DNA of 64,000 nt from an uncultured Oscillospiraceae bacterium (GTDB taxonomy: Bacteria; Bacillota; Clostridia; Oscillospirales; Oscillospiraceae), in assembly GCA_934567355.1 (NCBI GenBank), contig CAKTJC010000014.1:7373-71372 (forward strand), in the 5' to 3' direction. Under the pieces are notes generated by a model. It worked only from the letters and a program-made list of their open reading frames with translations. It made no database searches and was not told where the DNA came from. Below are positions 46,534 to 58,126 of this stretch, piece after piece (position 1 is the first letter of the stretch; each line of letters begins with the position of its first letter). Both the position numbers and the translations under genes were made by a program.

Positions 46534-47724
46534 TTACAGCATGTCGCCCGGGGCAAGCACGGCGTTTTCTTCAATGATGACGCCCTTGCCTGCAACGCTG
46601 ATCTTCTTTTTCTCCTTCGGCTCGAAGGCGCCGCCCACCACGGCGTTGCGGCAGACCTTGCTGTCCTCACCCAGAATGGCGTGGCGGACGATGGCGCCGG
46701 ACTCCACGATCACGCCGGGCATCACCACGGAGTCTTCGATCACGGCATCCTTGCCGATGGTGCAGCCGGTGCTGACCACGCTGTGCCGCACGGTGCCGTA
46801 GACCTCGCAGCCCTCGGCCACGAAGGAATTGACGATCTTTGCGGAGGCGTCGATGTAGGAAGAGGGGAAGGCGGAGTTGCGGGCGTAGATCTTGGTGCGC
46901 TCGTCGCCGCGGATGTTGAAGGCAGGCTCCTTGCCCAGCAGATCCATGTTGGCTTCCCACAGGGAATTGATGGTGCCCACGTCCTTCCAGTAGCCGTCGA
47001 ATTCATAGGCCATCAGCTTGTGGCCGTCAGCCAGGAGCATGGGGATGATGTTCTTGCCGAAATCGTTGGAGGAATCGGGGTTCTCCTCGTCGGCGATCAG
47101 CGCCTCGCGCATGACCTTCCAGGTGAAGCAGTAGATGCCCATGGAGGCGTTGGTGGACTTGGGCTTCTTGGGCTTTTCCTCGAATTCATAGATGGTGTTG
47201 TCGGGGTTGGTGTTGAGGATGCCGAAGCGGCTGGCCTCCTCCAGGGGCACGGTGCGCACGGCAATGGTGCAGGCGGCGCCGTTCTGCTCATGGTAGGCCA
47301 CCATCTTGGAGTAGTCCATCTTATAGATATGGTCGCCGGAGAGCACCACCACGTACTCGGGGTCAAACCGGTCGATGAAATCGATGTTCTGATAGATGGC
47401 GTTGGCAGTGCCCTTGTACCAGCCCTGCTTCTTGTCGTGACGCTCGTAGGGGGGCAGCACCTGGGCGCAGCTATGGGTCTTATTCAGATTCCAGGGCTGG
47501 CCGTTGCCGATGTATTCGTTGAGCTCCAGCGGCTGATACTGGGTAAGGATACCCACGGTATCGATGCCGGAATTGATGCAGTTGGACAGGGGAAAATCGA
47601 TGATGCGGTACTTACCGCCGAAGGGTACGGCAGGCTTGGCGGTTTTCTCCGTCAGCACATACAGCCGGCTGCCCTGACCGCCCGCCAAAAGCATGGCGAT
47701 GCAACGTTTTTTCTGAAAGTACAT
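46534..47724 (-). CDS. glgC: Glucose-1-phosphate adenylyltransferase, catalytic subunit
   Basis: Makes ADP-glucose from glucose-1-phosphate and ATP, the committed step of glycogen synthesis. 396 residues from the ATG at 47724; AAGGAG is too close to the GTG six bases earlier. Motifs: [40 protein letters not shown], and SxAxxIVN repeats in the C-terminal beta-helix. First gene of glgC-glgD-glgA. Confidence 0.96.
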   Translation of the reverse strand: MYFQKKRCIAMLLAGGQGSRLYVLTEKTAKPAVPFGGKYRIIDFPLSNCINSGIDTVGILTQYQPLELNEYIGNGQPWNLNKTHSCAQVLPPYERHDKKQGWYKGTANAIYQNIDFIDRFDPEYVVVLSGDHIYKMDYSKMVAYHEQNGAACTIAVRTVPLEEASRFGILNTNPDNTIYEFEEKPKKPKSTNASMGIYCFTWKVMREALIADEENPDSSNDFGKNIIPMLLADGHKLMAYEFDGYWKDVGTINSLWEANMDLLGKEPAFNIRGDERTKIYARNSAFPSSYIDASAKIVNSFVAEGCEVYGTVRHSVVSTGCTIGKDAVIEDSVVMPGVIVESGAIVRHAILGEDSKVCRNAVVGGAFEPKEKKKISVAGKGVIIEENAVLAPGDML

Positions 47725-47775
47725 GGTCACAGCTCCTTATGTCAATGTAATATGCATGTGAATTCATGGGGATTT

Positions 47776-47792
47776 TGGACATAGCATGTCCA
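47776..47792 (-). promoter_or_regulatory. Inverted repeat in the glgC upstream region
   Basis: TGGACAT-AGC-ATGTCCA, perfect 7-bp arms, 52 bp upstream of glgC. Candidate operator or attenuator-like site; nothing shows which. Confidence 0.4.
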
Positions 47793-47902
47793 TGAATAAC
47801 ATACCATATTTTGGCAAAAGAAAAAAGTGACAATTTGTCTAAATAATCATTTGAATTTTCTACACCATGCATAAACATGCACGGCTGGCCGCTTCGCTTC
47901 AG

Positions 47903-47965
47903 GCAACACCGCACAATTGCGGCGGCGGATCATAATAGATCCTCTGCCGAATTGTGCGGTGCTGC
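47903..47965. repeat. 63-bp near-perfect palindromic element
   Basis: GCAACACCGCACAATT pairs with AATTGTGCGGTGCTGC (one mismatch); inside, GGATC-ataata-GATCC continues the stem. Between the glgC upstream region and the convergent end of the DUF6440 gene. Could act as a bidirectional stem-loop or be a small interspersed repeat. Confidence 0.65.
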
Positions 47966-47967
47966 GC

Positions 47968-48150
47968 TTACTCAGCTTTCACCGGCAGCGCCGAAATTAC
48001 CGGCTTGCCGTCCCGGTCGAGCAGGGGAGTGAGGCCGCCGGAAGAGCCGGCGGCGTGGTAGAAATAGTTCACGCCGGTTTGGGTGTCCACCCAGATTTCG
48101 GAAACGTTCATGACGCCGTCGGAATAGATTTTAACGAAACGCTTTTCCAC
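47968..48150 (-). CDS. DUF6440 family small protein
   Basis: 60 residues from a GTG at 48150 with AAAGGAGATC upstream. Sequence RFVKIYSDGVMNVSEIWVDTQTGVNYFYHAAGSSGGLTPLLDRDGKPV fits the DUF6440 pattern (GVNYLF and GGLTPLLD-type core). Function unknown. Same strand as the SPFH and NfeD genes, 60 nt downstream. Confidence 0.8.
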   Translation of the reverse strand: MEKRFVKIYSDGVMNVSEIWVDTQTGVNYFYHAAGSSGGLTPLLDRDGKPVISALPVKAE

Positions 48151-48172
48151 AATTGATCTCCTTTTTTTGAAA

Positions 48173-48198
48173 TTCGCCGCCCGAAACCGGGCGGCGAA
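48173..48198 (-). terminator. Hairpin between the SPFH and DUF6440 genes
   Basis: 11-bp stem TTCGCCGCCCG with perfect complement, 4-nt loop. No clear T-run on the minus strand, so probably partial termination or a processing site. Confidence 0.55.
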
Positions 48199-48210
48199 AT
48201 CGGGTTTCGA

Positions 48211-49128
48211 TTACTGCTTGGTGCCTTCCACAATGCCGTTGGCAAGCCCCACCAGACCCTGCATTTCGCTGGGGATGATGATCTTGGTGGCCTGGCCGTC
48301 GGCAACCTTCTGCATGGCCTCGATGGCCTTCAGGCGCAAGACGCTATCAGAGGGAGCCTTTTCATTCAGCATTTCCAGAGAGTCGGCCAATGCCTGCTGC
48401 ACGGCGCGGATGGCCTGGGCTTCGCCGTCGGCTCTGAGGATGGCAGCCTGCTTTTCGGCCTCGGCCTTCAGAATGGCGGCTTCCTTCTCGGCGGAAGCCC
48501 GCAGGATGGCGGATTCCTTTTCACCCTCGGCAATCAGGATGGCGGACTTCTTCTGGCCCTCGGCCTGCAGGATGCTCTGGCGGCGGTCACGCTCGGCCTT
48601 CATCTGCTTTTCCATGGAGTTCTGGATGTCGGCGGGGGGCAGGATGTTCTTCAGCTCCACCCGGTTGACCTTGATGCCCCAGGGGTCAGTGGCTTCGTCC
48701 AGGATGGCGCGCATCTTGGTGTTCACCACGTCGCGGGAGGTCAGGGTCTGATCCAGCTCCAGGTCGCCGATGATGTTGCGCAGGGTGGTGGCAGTCAGGG
48801 TTTCCATTGCCATCATGGGCTGCTCCACACCGTAGCAGTAGAGCTTGGGGTCGGTAATCTGGAAATACACCACGGTATCAATCTGCATGGTGACATTGTC
48901 CTTGGTGATAACGGGCTGGGGCGGGTAGTCCAGCACCTGCTCCTTCAGGCTGACCTTCCGGGCGATGCGGTCCACAAAGGGGACTTTGAAGTGCATTCCC
49001 ACGCCCCACACGCTCTGGAACACACCCAGGCGCTCGATGACGTAAGCACGGGACTGCTGCACGACCTTGATGTTGGGAATGATGAGCAGGAATACCACTG
49101 CTACGACGATGATCAATACGATTGGCAT
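48211..49128 (-). CDS. SPFH/Band 7 membrane protein (stomatin/QmcA-like)
   Basis: 305 residues. One N-terminal membrane helix (VLIIVVAVVFLLIIPNI) then the SPFH domain: QQSRAYVIERLGVFQ, GMHFKVPFVDRIARKVSLKEQ, TKDNVTMQIDTVVYFQITDP. A long Ala/Glu-rich coiled coil (IAEGEKESAILRASAEKEAA and similar) follows. Such proteins oligomerise in membrane microdomains. Encoded 21 nt after NfeD, the standard partner. GGAGGTAAGAA upstream. Confidence 0.93.
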   Translation of the reverse strand: MPIVLIIVVAVVFLLIIPNIKVVQQSRAYVIERLGVFQSVWGVGMHFKVPFVDRIARKVSLKEQVLDYPPQPVITKDNVTMQIDTVVYFQITDPKLYCYGVEQPMMAMETLTATTLRNIIGDLELDQTLTSRDVVNTKMRAILDEATDPWGIKVNRVELKNILPPADIQNSMEKQMKAERDRRQSILQAEGQKKSAILIAEGEKESAILRASAEKEAAILKAEAEKQAAILRADGEAQAIRAVQQALADSLEMLNEKAPSDSVLRLKAIEAMQKVADGQATKIIIPSEMQGLVGLANGIVEGTKQ

Positions 49129-49149
49129 TTTCTTACCTCCAAAATAAAT

Positions 49150-49596
49150 TTATTGATGTGTAGGAACCTGCGCCGGGGAGACGAAGACCTTTACGCCCTC
49201 CACCCGGTCGACCTTTACCAGACTACCGGCGGTGATGGGCTCACCGGATGTGCTGCGGGCTGCCCAGGTGATGCCGCCCAGCTTGACCCGGCCGGTGTAG
49301 CTGAGATTGTCGATGGGCTCGGTGACGTAGCCCTCTGCACCGATGACGGCATCCACATTGGTTTTTGCACCGGCGGCTTTGCTGCGAACCTTCTTCCACA
49401 GCAGCGCCAGCAAAGCAACCGACACCGCAAGGAAGATCACGATTTGCAGCCACATGGCCGCTCCCAGCAGCGCCGCGACCAATGCCGCCAGCGCACCGAC
49501 GGCAAACCAGATGCTCACCAACGCAACCGTCGCAGCTTCTGCCACCAGAAACACTGCGGTCAGCGCCGCCCAGATCACGATGCTTGAAACGAACAT
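49150..49596 (-). CDS. NfeD-like membrane protein
   Basis: 148 residues from the ATG at 49596 (AGGAGG at 8-nt spacing). Three to four hydrophobic segments, then a C-terminal OB-fold (GAEGYVTEPIDNLSYTGRVKLGGITWAA to VKVDRVEGVKVFV) as in short NfeD proteins. Works with the SPFH protein encoded next. Confidence 0.92.
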   Translation of the reverse strand: MFVSSIVIWAALTAVFLVAEAATVALVSIWFAVGALAALVAALLGAAMWLQIVIFLAVSVALLALLWKKVRSKAAGAKTNVDAVIGAEGYVTEPIDNLSYTGRVKLGGITWAARSTSGEPITAGSLVKVDRVEGVKVFVSPAQVPTHQ

Positions 49597-49641
49597 TGCT
49601 TCCACCTCCTGTTTTCGGGATCGCTCCCTCTTGATGGAATG

Positions 49642-49670
49642 ATAATATCATATGGTCACGTGATTGTCAA
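49642..49670 (-). promoter_or_regulatory. Promoter of the NfeD-SPFH operon
   Basis: On the minus strand TTGACA (49665-49670), exactly 17 nt, TATTAT (49642-49647), 45 bp upstream of NfeD. The remaining sequence to 49863 has no gene; it holds one small hairpin (GCTGGGCTGTTACCCAGC, ~49772). Confidence 0.75.
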
Positions 49671-49863
49671 TAGTAATTTTAGAATTATTTCGCTGCAATC
49701 AACACTATTGTCTGACTGTGAATTCGCAAAGATCTCCGAGAATGATTTGCACAAAACAAGACGATGTGCCGCTGGGCTGTTACCCAGCAAAGACAGCAAC
49801 GCAGTTTTGCACGAATTGGGTCGGAAAGATTGTGAGATTTTAGCCGAATAATAGTATAAAAAT

Positions 49864-49891
49864 CCTCCCGACCCTTTGCGGAGCCGGGAGG
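49864..49891 (-). terminator. Terminator of the hydrolase gene
   Basis: CCTCCCG-type stem closed by CGGGAGG, followed on the minus strand by ATTTTTATA. Confidence 0.8.
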
Positions 49892-49932
49892 AAACAGCGA
49901 CCATAAACCTATAAATTATGCTGCACTGCGCA

Positions 49933-51825
49933 TTAGTACAGATACTTGCTCATGCCGCCGCAGCTGATGATAATCCAGGACCCCCACAGCAGGGCAGTAA
50001 ACAGACCCGTCCAGATGCTGTTGGTTTTCTTGCTGACAAAAATGTTCAGCGCGTTGGCTGCTGCCATGCCGATAATCAGCGGCAGGATGGCAATGGTATA
50101 GATGTACATTCTGTCCGTTGCAAAGTAGCTTGCGCTGGTCAGGGTATGCCCTTTGGTAACAATCAGGATGAACACCAGCCACAGGAGGAACAGAGCACCC
50201 ATGGACACCAGCATGCCCAGGAGAATGGTCTTGAGGTTGCCCTTGGCGTTGTCCTCTGTATTGTCCAGGCCGATGCTCTTCATGGCCAGACTGCTGGTCA
50301 GGAAGTAAGGAATCTGGAACAGGAAGTACATTACAACGCACAGTGTACGGTTGACATTGATGGGCGAGATCATAAAGGTTGCAATGTGCATCCCCTGTTT
50401 CGTATAGGCACACACCAGGCTGAAGCCCAGATAGCCACAACCCACAACGGCCAGGCCGAACAGGAAGGACTTCACAATATAGCCAAAATGGAAGCAGCCA
50501 TCGCTTCCGGTTGCGAAGCCATAGCTGGACAAACGGCCGCCCCTCCTTTTGGCGTAAGCAAAATGGTAGACCAGGAAGAATACCAGCAGGGCAATGGAAA
50601 CCATCCACTGCCAGGAGATATAGGAATTGTTGGTGCCGCCAATCAGCCAGAGGTTGGTCACGTTAATTCCCAGGAAGTTCCGGGAGGCAAGTACACCGGG
50701 GCGGTACAGCGCAACGGGAATCAGTGCCAGAATAATCACCGCTGCGATCCAAGCTTTCGAGCGCTTGGGGAAACTGGGATACTCTCTTCTTTCCAGCTTC
50801 AGTCCGGAGAACAGTTCTGTGTTCAGCAGTGCGCTGGCGGTGATAAACATCAGGCCAACCGTGCCCAGGAACAGCAGCACGAAGCCGATGTCCTTCATCT
50901 GCCACACGGTATGAATCTTGTTGTGGTCAGCATAGGAGGCAACACCTGCATCCAGACCCTTGCCCACTGTGCTGGTGATGGCATACAGCACGGTCTGCAC
51001 TGCATCATTGGTCACAAGGTAATATGCATGGCAGGATTCCGGCATATAGGCAACGCGGGTGTACTCCGTTCCGTCGCTGCCGGTCACGGTATAGACCTTT
51101 GCTATCTCCACCTCCGGAAGCTGCTCGGCATCGCTGGCGTAATCGCCGAAGAAAATGCGCCGGTTCTGCTCTCCCTGGAAGGCCTTCATCACGTCATTGT
51201 TGGTTCTGGCCAGGGTGCTTTCATCAGCAACGCCCAAAATGTTGACAAAATTAAAATTATGATCGTGGTTATCCACAGACCCATAGACATTCATGCCCAG
51301 GTTCACCTGAAGGAACACCTCGTCCTGATGCGCAAGGGAGAAGGCCATGGTATACTGGCCGCCCATGGAATGACCCATGGCAACAATCTTGCTGAAATCC
51401 ACAAAATTCAGGGATTTTACAGTATTCCAAACGGTTTCTGCGCCCATGGTGGGAAGTCCGGAAACAGAGCCATTTGCGGTTTCGGAGGTGCCTGTGGGGA
51501 TATCGGAGTTATGGCATCCGGTATAATCCCAGGTAATCACGGCATAGCCCCGGCGGGAAAGCTCCAGGGCATAACTGCCCATCTGCTCAAGCATATCGTT
51601 GCCGCCATGAGTAATCATAGCCAGGGGAACAGGATTTTCGGGAGATGCATCCTTCGGTTTGTACAGCATCGCACTTACCTGGTCGCCATCGGCACTGGTC
51701 AGGTTCAGCTTTGTAACCTCAACCTTCCCCCAGGCCGTATCGGTGCCTACAATCAGGACAAGGGACAGCAGCATCATCAATGCCACTACCCACGCGGAAA
51801 TCCGCAACGCTTTGAATTTTTTCAT
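49933..51825 (-). CDS. Alpha/beta hydrolase fused to a polytopic membrane domain
   Basis: 630 residues from the ATG at 51825. One N-terminal helix puts the hydrolase domain (residues ~35-300) outside the cell. It has the oxyanion-side motif MITHGG and nucleophile S153 in GHSMGGQYT; the His of the triad is likely in PESCHAYY. The C-terminal ~300 residues hold 7-8 membrane helices. A homologous protein of the same architecture is encoded at 58877-60862. Substrate unknown. A regulator gene of the AraC family lies immediately upstream on the same strand. Confidence 0.8.
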   Translation of the reverse strand: MKKFKALRISAWVVALMMLLSLVLIVGTDTAWGKVEVTKLNLTSADGDQVSAMLYKPKDASPENPVPLAMITHGGNDMLEQMGSYALELSRRGYAVITWDYTGCHNSDIPTGTSETANGSVSGLPTMGAETVWNTVKSLNFVDFSKIVAMGHSMGGQYTMAFSLAHQDEVFLQVNLGMNVYGSVDNHDHNFNFVNILGVADESTLARTNNDVMKAFQGEQNRRIFFGDYASDAEQLPEVEIAKVYTVTGSDGTEYTRVAYMPESCHAYYLVTNDAVQTVLYAITSTVGKGLDAGVASYADHNKIHTVWQMKDIGFVLLFLGTVGLMFITASALLNTELFSGLKLERREYPSFPKRSKAWIAAVIILALIPVALYRPGVLASRNFLGINVTNLWLIGGTNNSYISWQWMVSIALLVFFLVYHFAYAKRRGGRLSSYGFATGSDGCFHFGYIVKSFLFGLAVVGCGYLGFSLVCAYTKQGMHIATFMISPINVNRTLCVVMYFLFQIPYFLTSSLAMKSIGLDNTEDNAKGNLKTILLGMLVSMGALFLLWLVFILIVTKGHTLTSASYFATDRMYIYTIAILPLIIGMAAANALNIFVSKKTNSIWTGLFTALLWGSWIIISCGGMSKYLY

Positions 51826-51969
51826 TTCGTGCCTCTCTTTCTCTTTTTTCACTGCTGCATCCGAGAAATGAATGTCCGTTTTTGCATCGAGCTCATATGT
51901 AGCGCCGGGGCTATTTTTAACTGCATCAGCACTTTACCGTCGTTATGCACAAACAGAACCCGTTTCTGC

Positions 51970-52007
51970 CACACTCAACTGTGGTAATAATACAACAGCT
52001 GAGTGTG
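51970..52007 (-). promoter_or_regulatory. Inverted repeat between the AraC and hydrolase genes
   Basis: CACACTCAACTG and CAGCTGAGTGTG (11 of 12 complementary), 14-nt AT-rich loop, no T-run after it on the minus strand. A candidate regulator site for the hydrolase gene, or a weak terminator of the regulator gene. Confidence 0.45.
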
Positions 52008-52055
52008 ATTTGAAAGACTTTTGTTCTCAACTTCTGGACATTTATTATTCTCCTC

Positions 52056-52925
52056 TCAATCCGAGGATGAAAGCAGCACGGTGCTCTCGAGGGTTGGGTC
52101 AAAATGCTCCTGCCCAACGCAAGCCGATCGGATGTCCAGGCTGTAGCCCGCCGGAAGCTGATTGGGGGCATATCCGGTTATCTCTTTTATGATGCGGTTG
52201 AAGTTCCGGATGGTGGTAAAGCCGCTTTGCTTGGCCACCTCCGACATGGTCAGGCTTTCATCCTTTTTTATCAGATCCAGTGCCCTTTCCGTGCGCACAA
52301 TGTTCAAATATCTGGAAAAGCTCAGCCCGGCCTGCTGCTTGAAATATCGGGAAAAATAGGGCTCTGAAAAATTCATGAACTTCGCCGCCTCAGAAAAGGA
52401 CAAAAAATCATAATCCCGCTCAATCATCTCCAGCAGCTGGCGGTACTGGCTGGCCGTTCCGGGAAGCTTTTGACAGCAGGTCAGCCGCTCCCCTTTGAAA
52501 ATACAAATGGCGAGCAGTGCGACCCGGGCACTGCACTCCTCCTGATAAAAAAGTCCCTTCTGCCGCAGCAGCTCCTCCATGCAGTGCAGGCATTCTGCCG
52601 CACCGTAATCATCCTGGAATACCGGAACTTCCAGACGGTATTTGCCCGTAATGTCCGAAAGAATGCGTTCATCAAAAATACAGACCCGTACCAGGCAATC
52701 CGCCTCTGCCTCAATGTGGTGCACACTTCCGCCGCAGCAGAAAACGCAGGTTCCCGCCCGCAGAGAATACTGGTGGTTGTCAATCTGGATTCTGCCCTGG
52801 CCGCTCAGGCAGACAATTATCTCATGCTCCCGATGCCAGTGGGAGATATTATGTAAATTGCGATAGCACCCAACCCAAACCCGTTCACCGTTTTTGCTGA
52901 TGCGCTGCTCACACTGCGCCGCCAT
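52056..52925 (-). CDS. AraC-family transcriptional regulator
   Basis: 289 residues; the ATG at 52925 has GAGGTG at proper spacing. N-terminal cupin sensor (HWHREHEIIVCLSGQGRIQI, RAGTCVFCCGGSVHHIEAEAD). C-terminal double HTH: FMNFSEPYFSRYFKQQAGLSF and VAKQSGFTTIRNFNRIIKEITG. Placed directly upstream of the hydrolase-membrane gene, so probably its regulator. Cys-rich cupin region (CVFCCGG) could bind metal, which is speculative. Confidence 0.92.
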   Translation of the reverse strand: MAAQCEQRISKNGERVWVGCYRNLHNISHWHREHEIIVCLSGQGRIQIDNHQYSLRAGTCVFCCGGSVHHIEAEADCLVRVCIFDERILSDITGKYRLEVPVFQDDYGAAECLHCMEELLRQKGLFYQEECSARVALLAICIFKGERLTCCQKLPGTASQYRQLLEMIERDYDFLSFSEAAKFMNFSEPYFSRYFKQQAGLSFSRYLNIVRTERALDLIKKDESLTMSEVAKQSGFTTIRNFNRIIKEITGYAPNQLPAGYSLDIRSACVGQEHFDPTLESTVLLSSSD

Positions 52926-53136
52926 AATCACTTCACCTCATTCGTTTTTTCTTACCTTTTCATTCCCAGCAGAAGCGGCTGGTGCTCCTGCACCTATGCA
53001 ACCCCTATTTTATGGGATGGATGTCCCCCTGTCAATGTCTCCACAGGCAAATTCACCGAGGGTGCTTTTTTCAAGGCCTCGTTTTCGTCATTTTGTCAAA
53101 GCCCTGTTTTTTTAGACTGCATAAAAATTTTTTGAC

Positions 53137-53165
53137 TTGTTTTTGGCGAAGGAATCGAGTATACT
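53137..53165 (+). promoter_or_regulatory. Promoter of the plsC-like gene
   Basis: TTGTTT, 17 nt, TATACT. The rest of the 330-bp divergent region from 52926 is AT-rich, with no gene and no clear operator. Confidence 0.5.
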
Positions 53166-53261
53166 ATTACCTTATAAATCGTGAGCGCGGAGAAAAGACA
53201 CCCTGAAGGGTAAAACCGCACCCATTTGCGCGGCAGCGGGAATAAGAGGAGAAGAGATATT

Positions 53262-54107
53262 ATGTTATACGCAAGCATGCTGGTGTTTGCCTGCCTGGCG
53301 GCACTGGGAATTTGCTTTTTGGCCGGAGGCTTTGAGAGCCTGGCCTGGCTCTGGATACTGCCGGCGGGATTTGCGGGAGGCTTTCTGGCGGCGCTGCTGC
53401 TGGCATTCCTGTTTTTATATCTTCTGGTCAGCCGGGTGGATACCTCGGTGCCGCAGGAGCATGACGACCCCTTCTACCGCAAGGTGACCTATCGGTATGC
53501 CGAGGCCATCCTGCCCCTGCTGCGGATGAAGGTGCATACCCGGGGCCTGGAGCAAACTCCAAAGGAGGGGCGGTTCCTGCTGGTGTGCAACCACCTGTTT
53601 GAGCTGGATCCGGTGGTGCTCTATGCCTACTTCCAGCAGAGCCAGCTGGCTTTTATCTCCAAACGGGAAAATAACGACATGTTCATCATCGGCAAGCTGA
53701 TGCACCGGCTGATGGCCCAGCTGATCAACCGGGAAAATGACCGGGAGGCACTGAAAACCATTCTGAAATGCGTCCAGCTGATTCAGGAGGACGAGGTGTC
53801 CATTGCCGTATTCCCGGAGGGCTACATCAGCAAGAACCACCATCTGCTTCATTTCCGCAGCGGCGCGCTGAAAATTGCCACTAAGGCCAAGGTGCCCATT
53901 GTGGTATGCACCATCCAGGGCACCGATAAGGTGCTGGGCAATATCAAGCATCTGCGCAGCACTCCCATTGAGCTGCATTTGCTGGGGGTCGTTACCCCGG
54001 AGGAGATGCAGGGCCGCACCGCCACGGATATCGGCGAGCAGATTTACCAAATGATGGCGGCGGACCTGGGCCCGGATTATGCGCCGCTGGATGCAGATAA
54101 TCCTTGA
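53262..54107 (+). CDS. plsC: 1-acyl-glycerol-3-phosphate acyltransferase (PlsC family)
   Basis: 281 residues from the ATG at 53262, AGGAGAAGAG upstream. Two N-terminal membrane helices, then the acyltransferase domain: NHx4D (CNHLFELD, catalytic His) and PEG motif in VFPEGYISK, and KVPIVVCTIQGTD. Adds the second acyl chain in phospholipid synthesis or acts on a related lipid. Its stop overlaps the -35 of the glyS promoter. Confidence 0.9.
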   Translation: MLYASMLVFACLAALGICFLAGGFESLAWLWILPAGFAGGFLAALLLAFLFLYLLVSRVDTSVPQEHDDPFYRKVTYRYAEAILPLLRMKVHTRGLEQTPKEGRFLLVCNHLFELDPVVLYAYFQQSQLAFISKRENNDMFIIGKLMHRLMAQLINRENDREALKTILKCVQLIQEDEVSIAVFPEGYISKNHHLLHFRSGALKIATKAKVPIVVCTIQGTDKVLGNIKHLRSTPIELHLLGVVTPEEMQGRTATDIGEQIYQMMAADLGPDYAPLDADNP

Positions 54108-54132
54108 TTTATACGGCTTTTTAACGTATAAT
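54104..54132 (+). promoter_or_regulatory. Promoter of the glycyl-tRNA synthetase gene
   Basis: TTGATT, exactly 17 nt, TATAAT. The -35 overlaps the plsC stop codon. No T-box leader is visible in the ~50-nt leader. Confidence 0.7.
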
Positions 54133-54190
54133 GGCGGAGTAACAGGATTTTTCTCGCCGCTGGGCGATGACTGATTCAGGAGGACAGAAA

Positions 54191-55618
54191 ATGAAAAACA
54201 GCGATAAGACACTGGATATGATCGTAAACCTCTGCAAGAACCGCGGCTTTGTGTATGCCGGTTCCGAGATTTACGGCGGTCTGGCTAACGCCTGGGACTA
54301 CGGCCCTCTGGGTGTGGAATTCAAGAACAATGTGAAAAAGGCATGGATGAAGAAGTTCGTCCAGGAGTCCGAGTACAATGTGGGCCTGGATGCTGCCATC
54401 CTGATGAACCCCACCACCTGGGTGACCACCGGTCACGTGGGCAATTTCTCCGATCCCCTGGTGGACTGCAAGGGCTGCGGCTCCCGGCAGCGGGCGGACA
54501 AGCTGATCGAGTCCTGCGAGGCCGGCGGCAGCGTAAACGTGGACGCCATGAGCTTTGAGGAGATGGATGCCTTCATCGCCGCTCACGATGAGGTAGTCTG
54601 CCCCAACTGCGGCAAGCACAGCTTCACCCCCATCCGCAAGTTCAACCTGATGTTCAAGACCCAGATCGGCGTGACCGAGGATTCCTCCTCCACCGTGTAT
54701 CTGCGTCCCGAAACTGCCCAGGGTATTTTCGTGAACTTTGCCAACATCCAGCGCACCACCCGCCGCAAGCTGCCCTTCGGCGTGTGCCAGGTGGGCAAAG
54801 CCTTCCGCAATGAGATCACCCCGGGCAACTTCACCTTCCGCACCCGGGAATTCGAGCAGATGGAGTGCGAGTTCTTCTGCCAGCCGGGCAGCGACCTGGA
54901 GTGGTTTGCCTACTGGAAGGACTTCTGCAAGAACTGGCTGTTGAGCCTGGGCATCAAGGAGGAGAGCCTGCGGCTGCGTGACCACGAGCCTGCCGAGCTG
55001 GCCTTCTATTCCCGCGCCACCACCGACATTGAGTATCAGTTCCCCTTCGGCAGCGGCTGGGGTGAGCTGTGGGGCATTGCCGACCGCACCAACTACGACC
55101 TGGGCCGCCACCAGGAGGCCAGCGGCAAGAGCCTGGAATACTACGACCAAGAGAAGAACGAGCACTATATCCCCTATGTCATCGAGCCGAGCCTGGGCTG
55201 CGACCGTGTGGCGCTGGCTTTCCTGTGCGAAGCCTACGACGGGGAGGTTGTGGGTCAGGACAAGAAGGGCAACCCCGACATCCGCACCGTGCTGCACCTG
55301 CACCCCGCTCTGGCTCCCTTCAAGGCTGCCGTGCTGCCCCTGTCCAAGAAGCTCAGCCCCAAGGCCGAGGAAATCTACAAGATGCTGCAGCATGACTTCA
55401 TGGTGGACTTTGATGATGCCGGCTCCATCGGCAAGCGTTACCGCCGGGAAGACGAGATTGGCACCCCCCTGTGCATCACCGTGGACTTCCAGACCATTGG
55501 CGACGAGAACACCCCTGCCGACAACTGCGTCACCGTCCGTGACCGTGACACCATGGAGCAGGTGCGTATTCCCATCAGCGAGCTGAAGGAGTACATCGCC
55601 AAGAAGTGCGACTTCTGA
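54191..55618 (+). CDS. glyQS: Glycyl-tRNA synthetase (dimeric, class II)
   Basis: 475 residues from the ATG after CAGGAGGACAG. Class II motifs: [23 protein letters not shown] at the start, motif 2 in [22 protein letters not shown], motif 3 in [14 protein letters not shown] zinc-type Cys set (CKGCGS and CPNCGKH) is visible at ~100 and ~145. C-terminal anticodon-binding domain ([18 protein letters not shown]). This is the single-chain alpha2 form, not the alpha2beta2 GlyQ/GlyS pair. Confidence 0.97.
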   Translation: MKNSDKTLDMIVNLCKNRGFVYAGSEIYGGLANAWDYGPLGVEFKNNVKKAWMKKFVQESEYNVGLDAAILMNPTTWVTTGHVGNFSDPLVDCKGCGSRQRADKLIESCEAGGSVNVDAMSFEEMDAFIAAHDEVVCPNCGKHSFTPIRKFNLMFKTQIGVTEDSSSTVYLRPETAQGIFVNFANIQRTTRRKLPFGVCQVGKAFRNEITPGNFTFRTREFEQMECEFFCQPGSDLEWFAYWKDFCKNWLLSLGIKEESLRLRDHEPAELAFYSRATTDIEYQFPFGSGWGELWGIADRTNYDLGRHQEASGKSLEYYDQEKNEHYIPYVIEPSLGCDRVALAFLCEAYDGEVVGQDKKGNPDIRTVLHLHPALAPFKAAVLPLSKKLSPKAEEIYKMLQHDFMVDFDDAGSIGKRYRREDEIGTPLCITVDFQTIGDENTPADNCVTVRDRDTMEQVRIPISELKEYIAKKCDF

Positions 55619-55637
55619 TTTCTCCGAAAAGGCAATC

Positions 55638-55670
55638 ACAGCCGCTCCTGCAAAAGGGGCGGCTGTTTTG
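55638..55670 (+). terminator. Terminator after glyQS
   Basis: 11-bp stem ACAGCCGCTCC/GGGGCGGCTGT, 7-nt loop, followed by TTTG. Confidence 0.85.
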
Positions 55671-55736
55671 CTGCCGAAAAGAAGGGCGGGAATTCTCCGG
55701 TTCATAAATTATTTACGGAATTTCGAAAATTGGGGC

Positions 55737-55795
55737 TTGCTTTTTTGCTATGGGTGCGCTATGATATGTTAGCACTCAGGAAGAAGGAGTGCTAA
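55737..55795 (+). promoter_or_regulatory. groES promoter with CIRCE operator
   Basis: TTGCTT (55737-55742), 17 nt, TATGAT (55760-55765), then a perfect CIRCE element TTAGCACTC-N9-GAGTGCTAA (55769-55795), the binding site of the HrcA heat-shock repressor. hrcA itself is not in the window. Confidence 0.95.
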
Positions 55796-55863
55796 GAACG
55801 TAGATAGTTGCAGGCCGCGAGGCCTGCAGGATTCCTATAATTTATTGTGATGGAGGAATTGTT

Positions 55864-57788
<1,925 letters not shown>

Positions 57789-57823
57789 GGTACGAACCCC
57801 GCTTAAATGAAACTTTCCCGGGA

Positions 57824-57858
57824 GCCTCCTGCATGGGAGGCTCCCGCTTTTTGTGCCG
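57824..57858 (+). terminator. Terminator of groES-groEL
   Basis: CGGGAGCCTCC stem with perfect complement, 5-nt loop, followed by CTTTTTG. Confidence 0.9.
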
Positions 57859-57877
57859 GGACAATGGCACTCTGTTT

Positions 57878-57955
57878 ACATAATCCGTTAAAAATGTTGA
57901 CATAATTCCTTAAAATAAAGGAAAATTTGACTTTTTTGCATGATTATGTTATAAT
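57878..57955 (+). promoter_or_regulatory. Promoter with upstream direct repeats for the membrane protein gene
   Basis: TTGACT (57927-57932), 17 nt, TATAAT (57950-57955). Upstream are two direct repeats, ACATAATCCGTTAAAA (from 57878) and ACATAATTCCTTAAAA (from 57900), 22 bp apart, i.e. two helical turns on one DNA face: a plausible activator site. Confidence 0.65.
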
Positions 57956-58126
57956 CATCCCATCGGAAGCCGTACCGGCGCGCCATTCAAACAGAAGGCA
58001 GCAATTTGAAGCAAAAAATTATCTCCTTTCAGCAGTTTCGACAGTCTTCTGGCACTCCGTCCGGCTATAATAAAGCAGAGAATCCCAAAAATCCCGATAA
58101 TCGGTACAATAGCAAGGAGAAATGTC

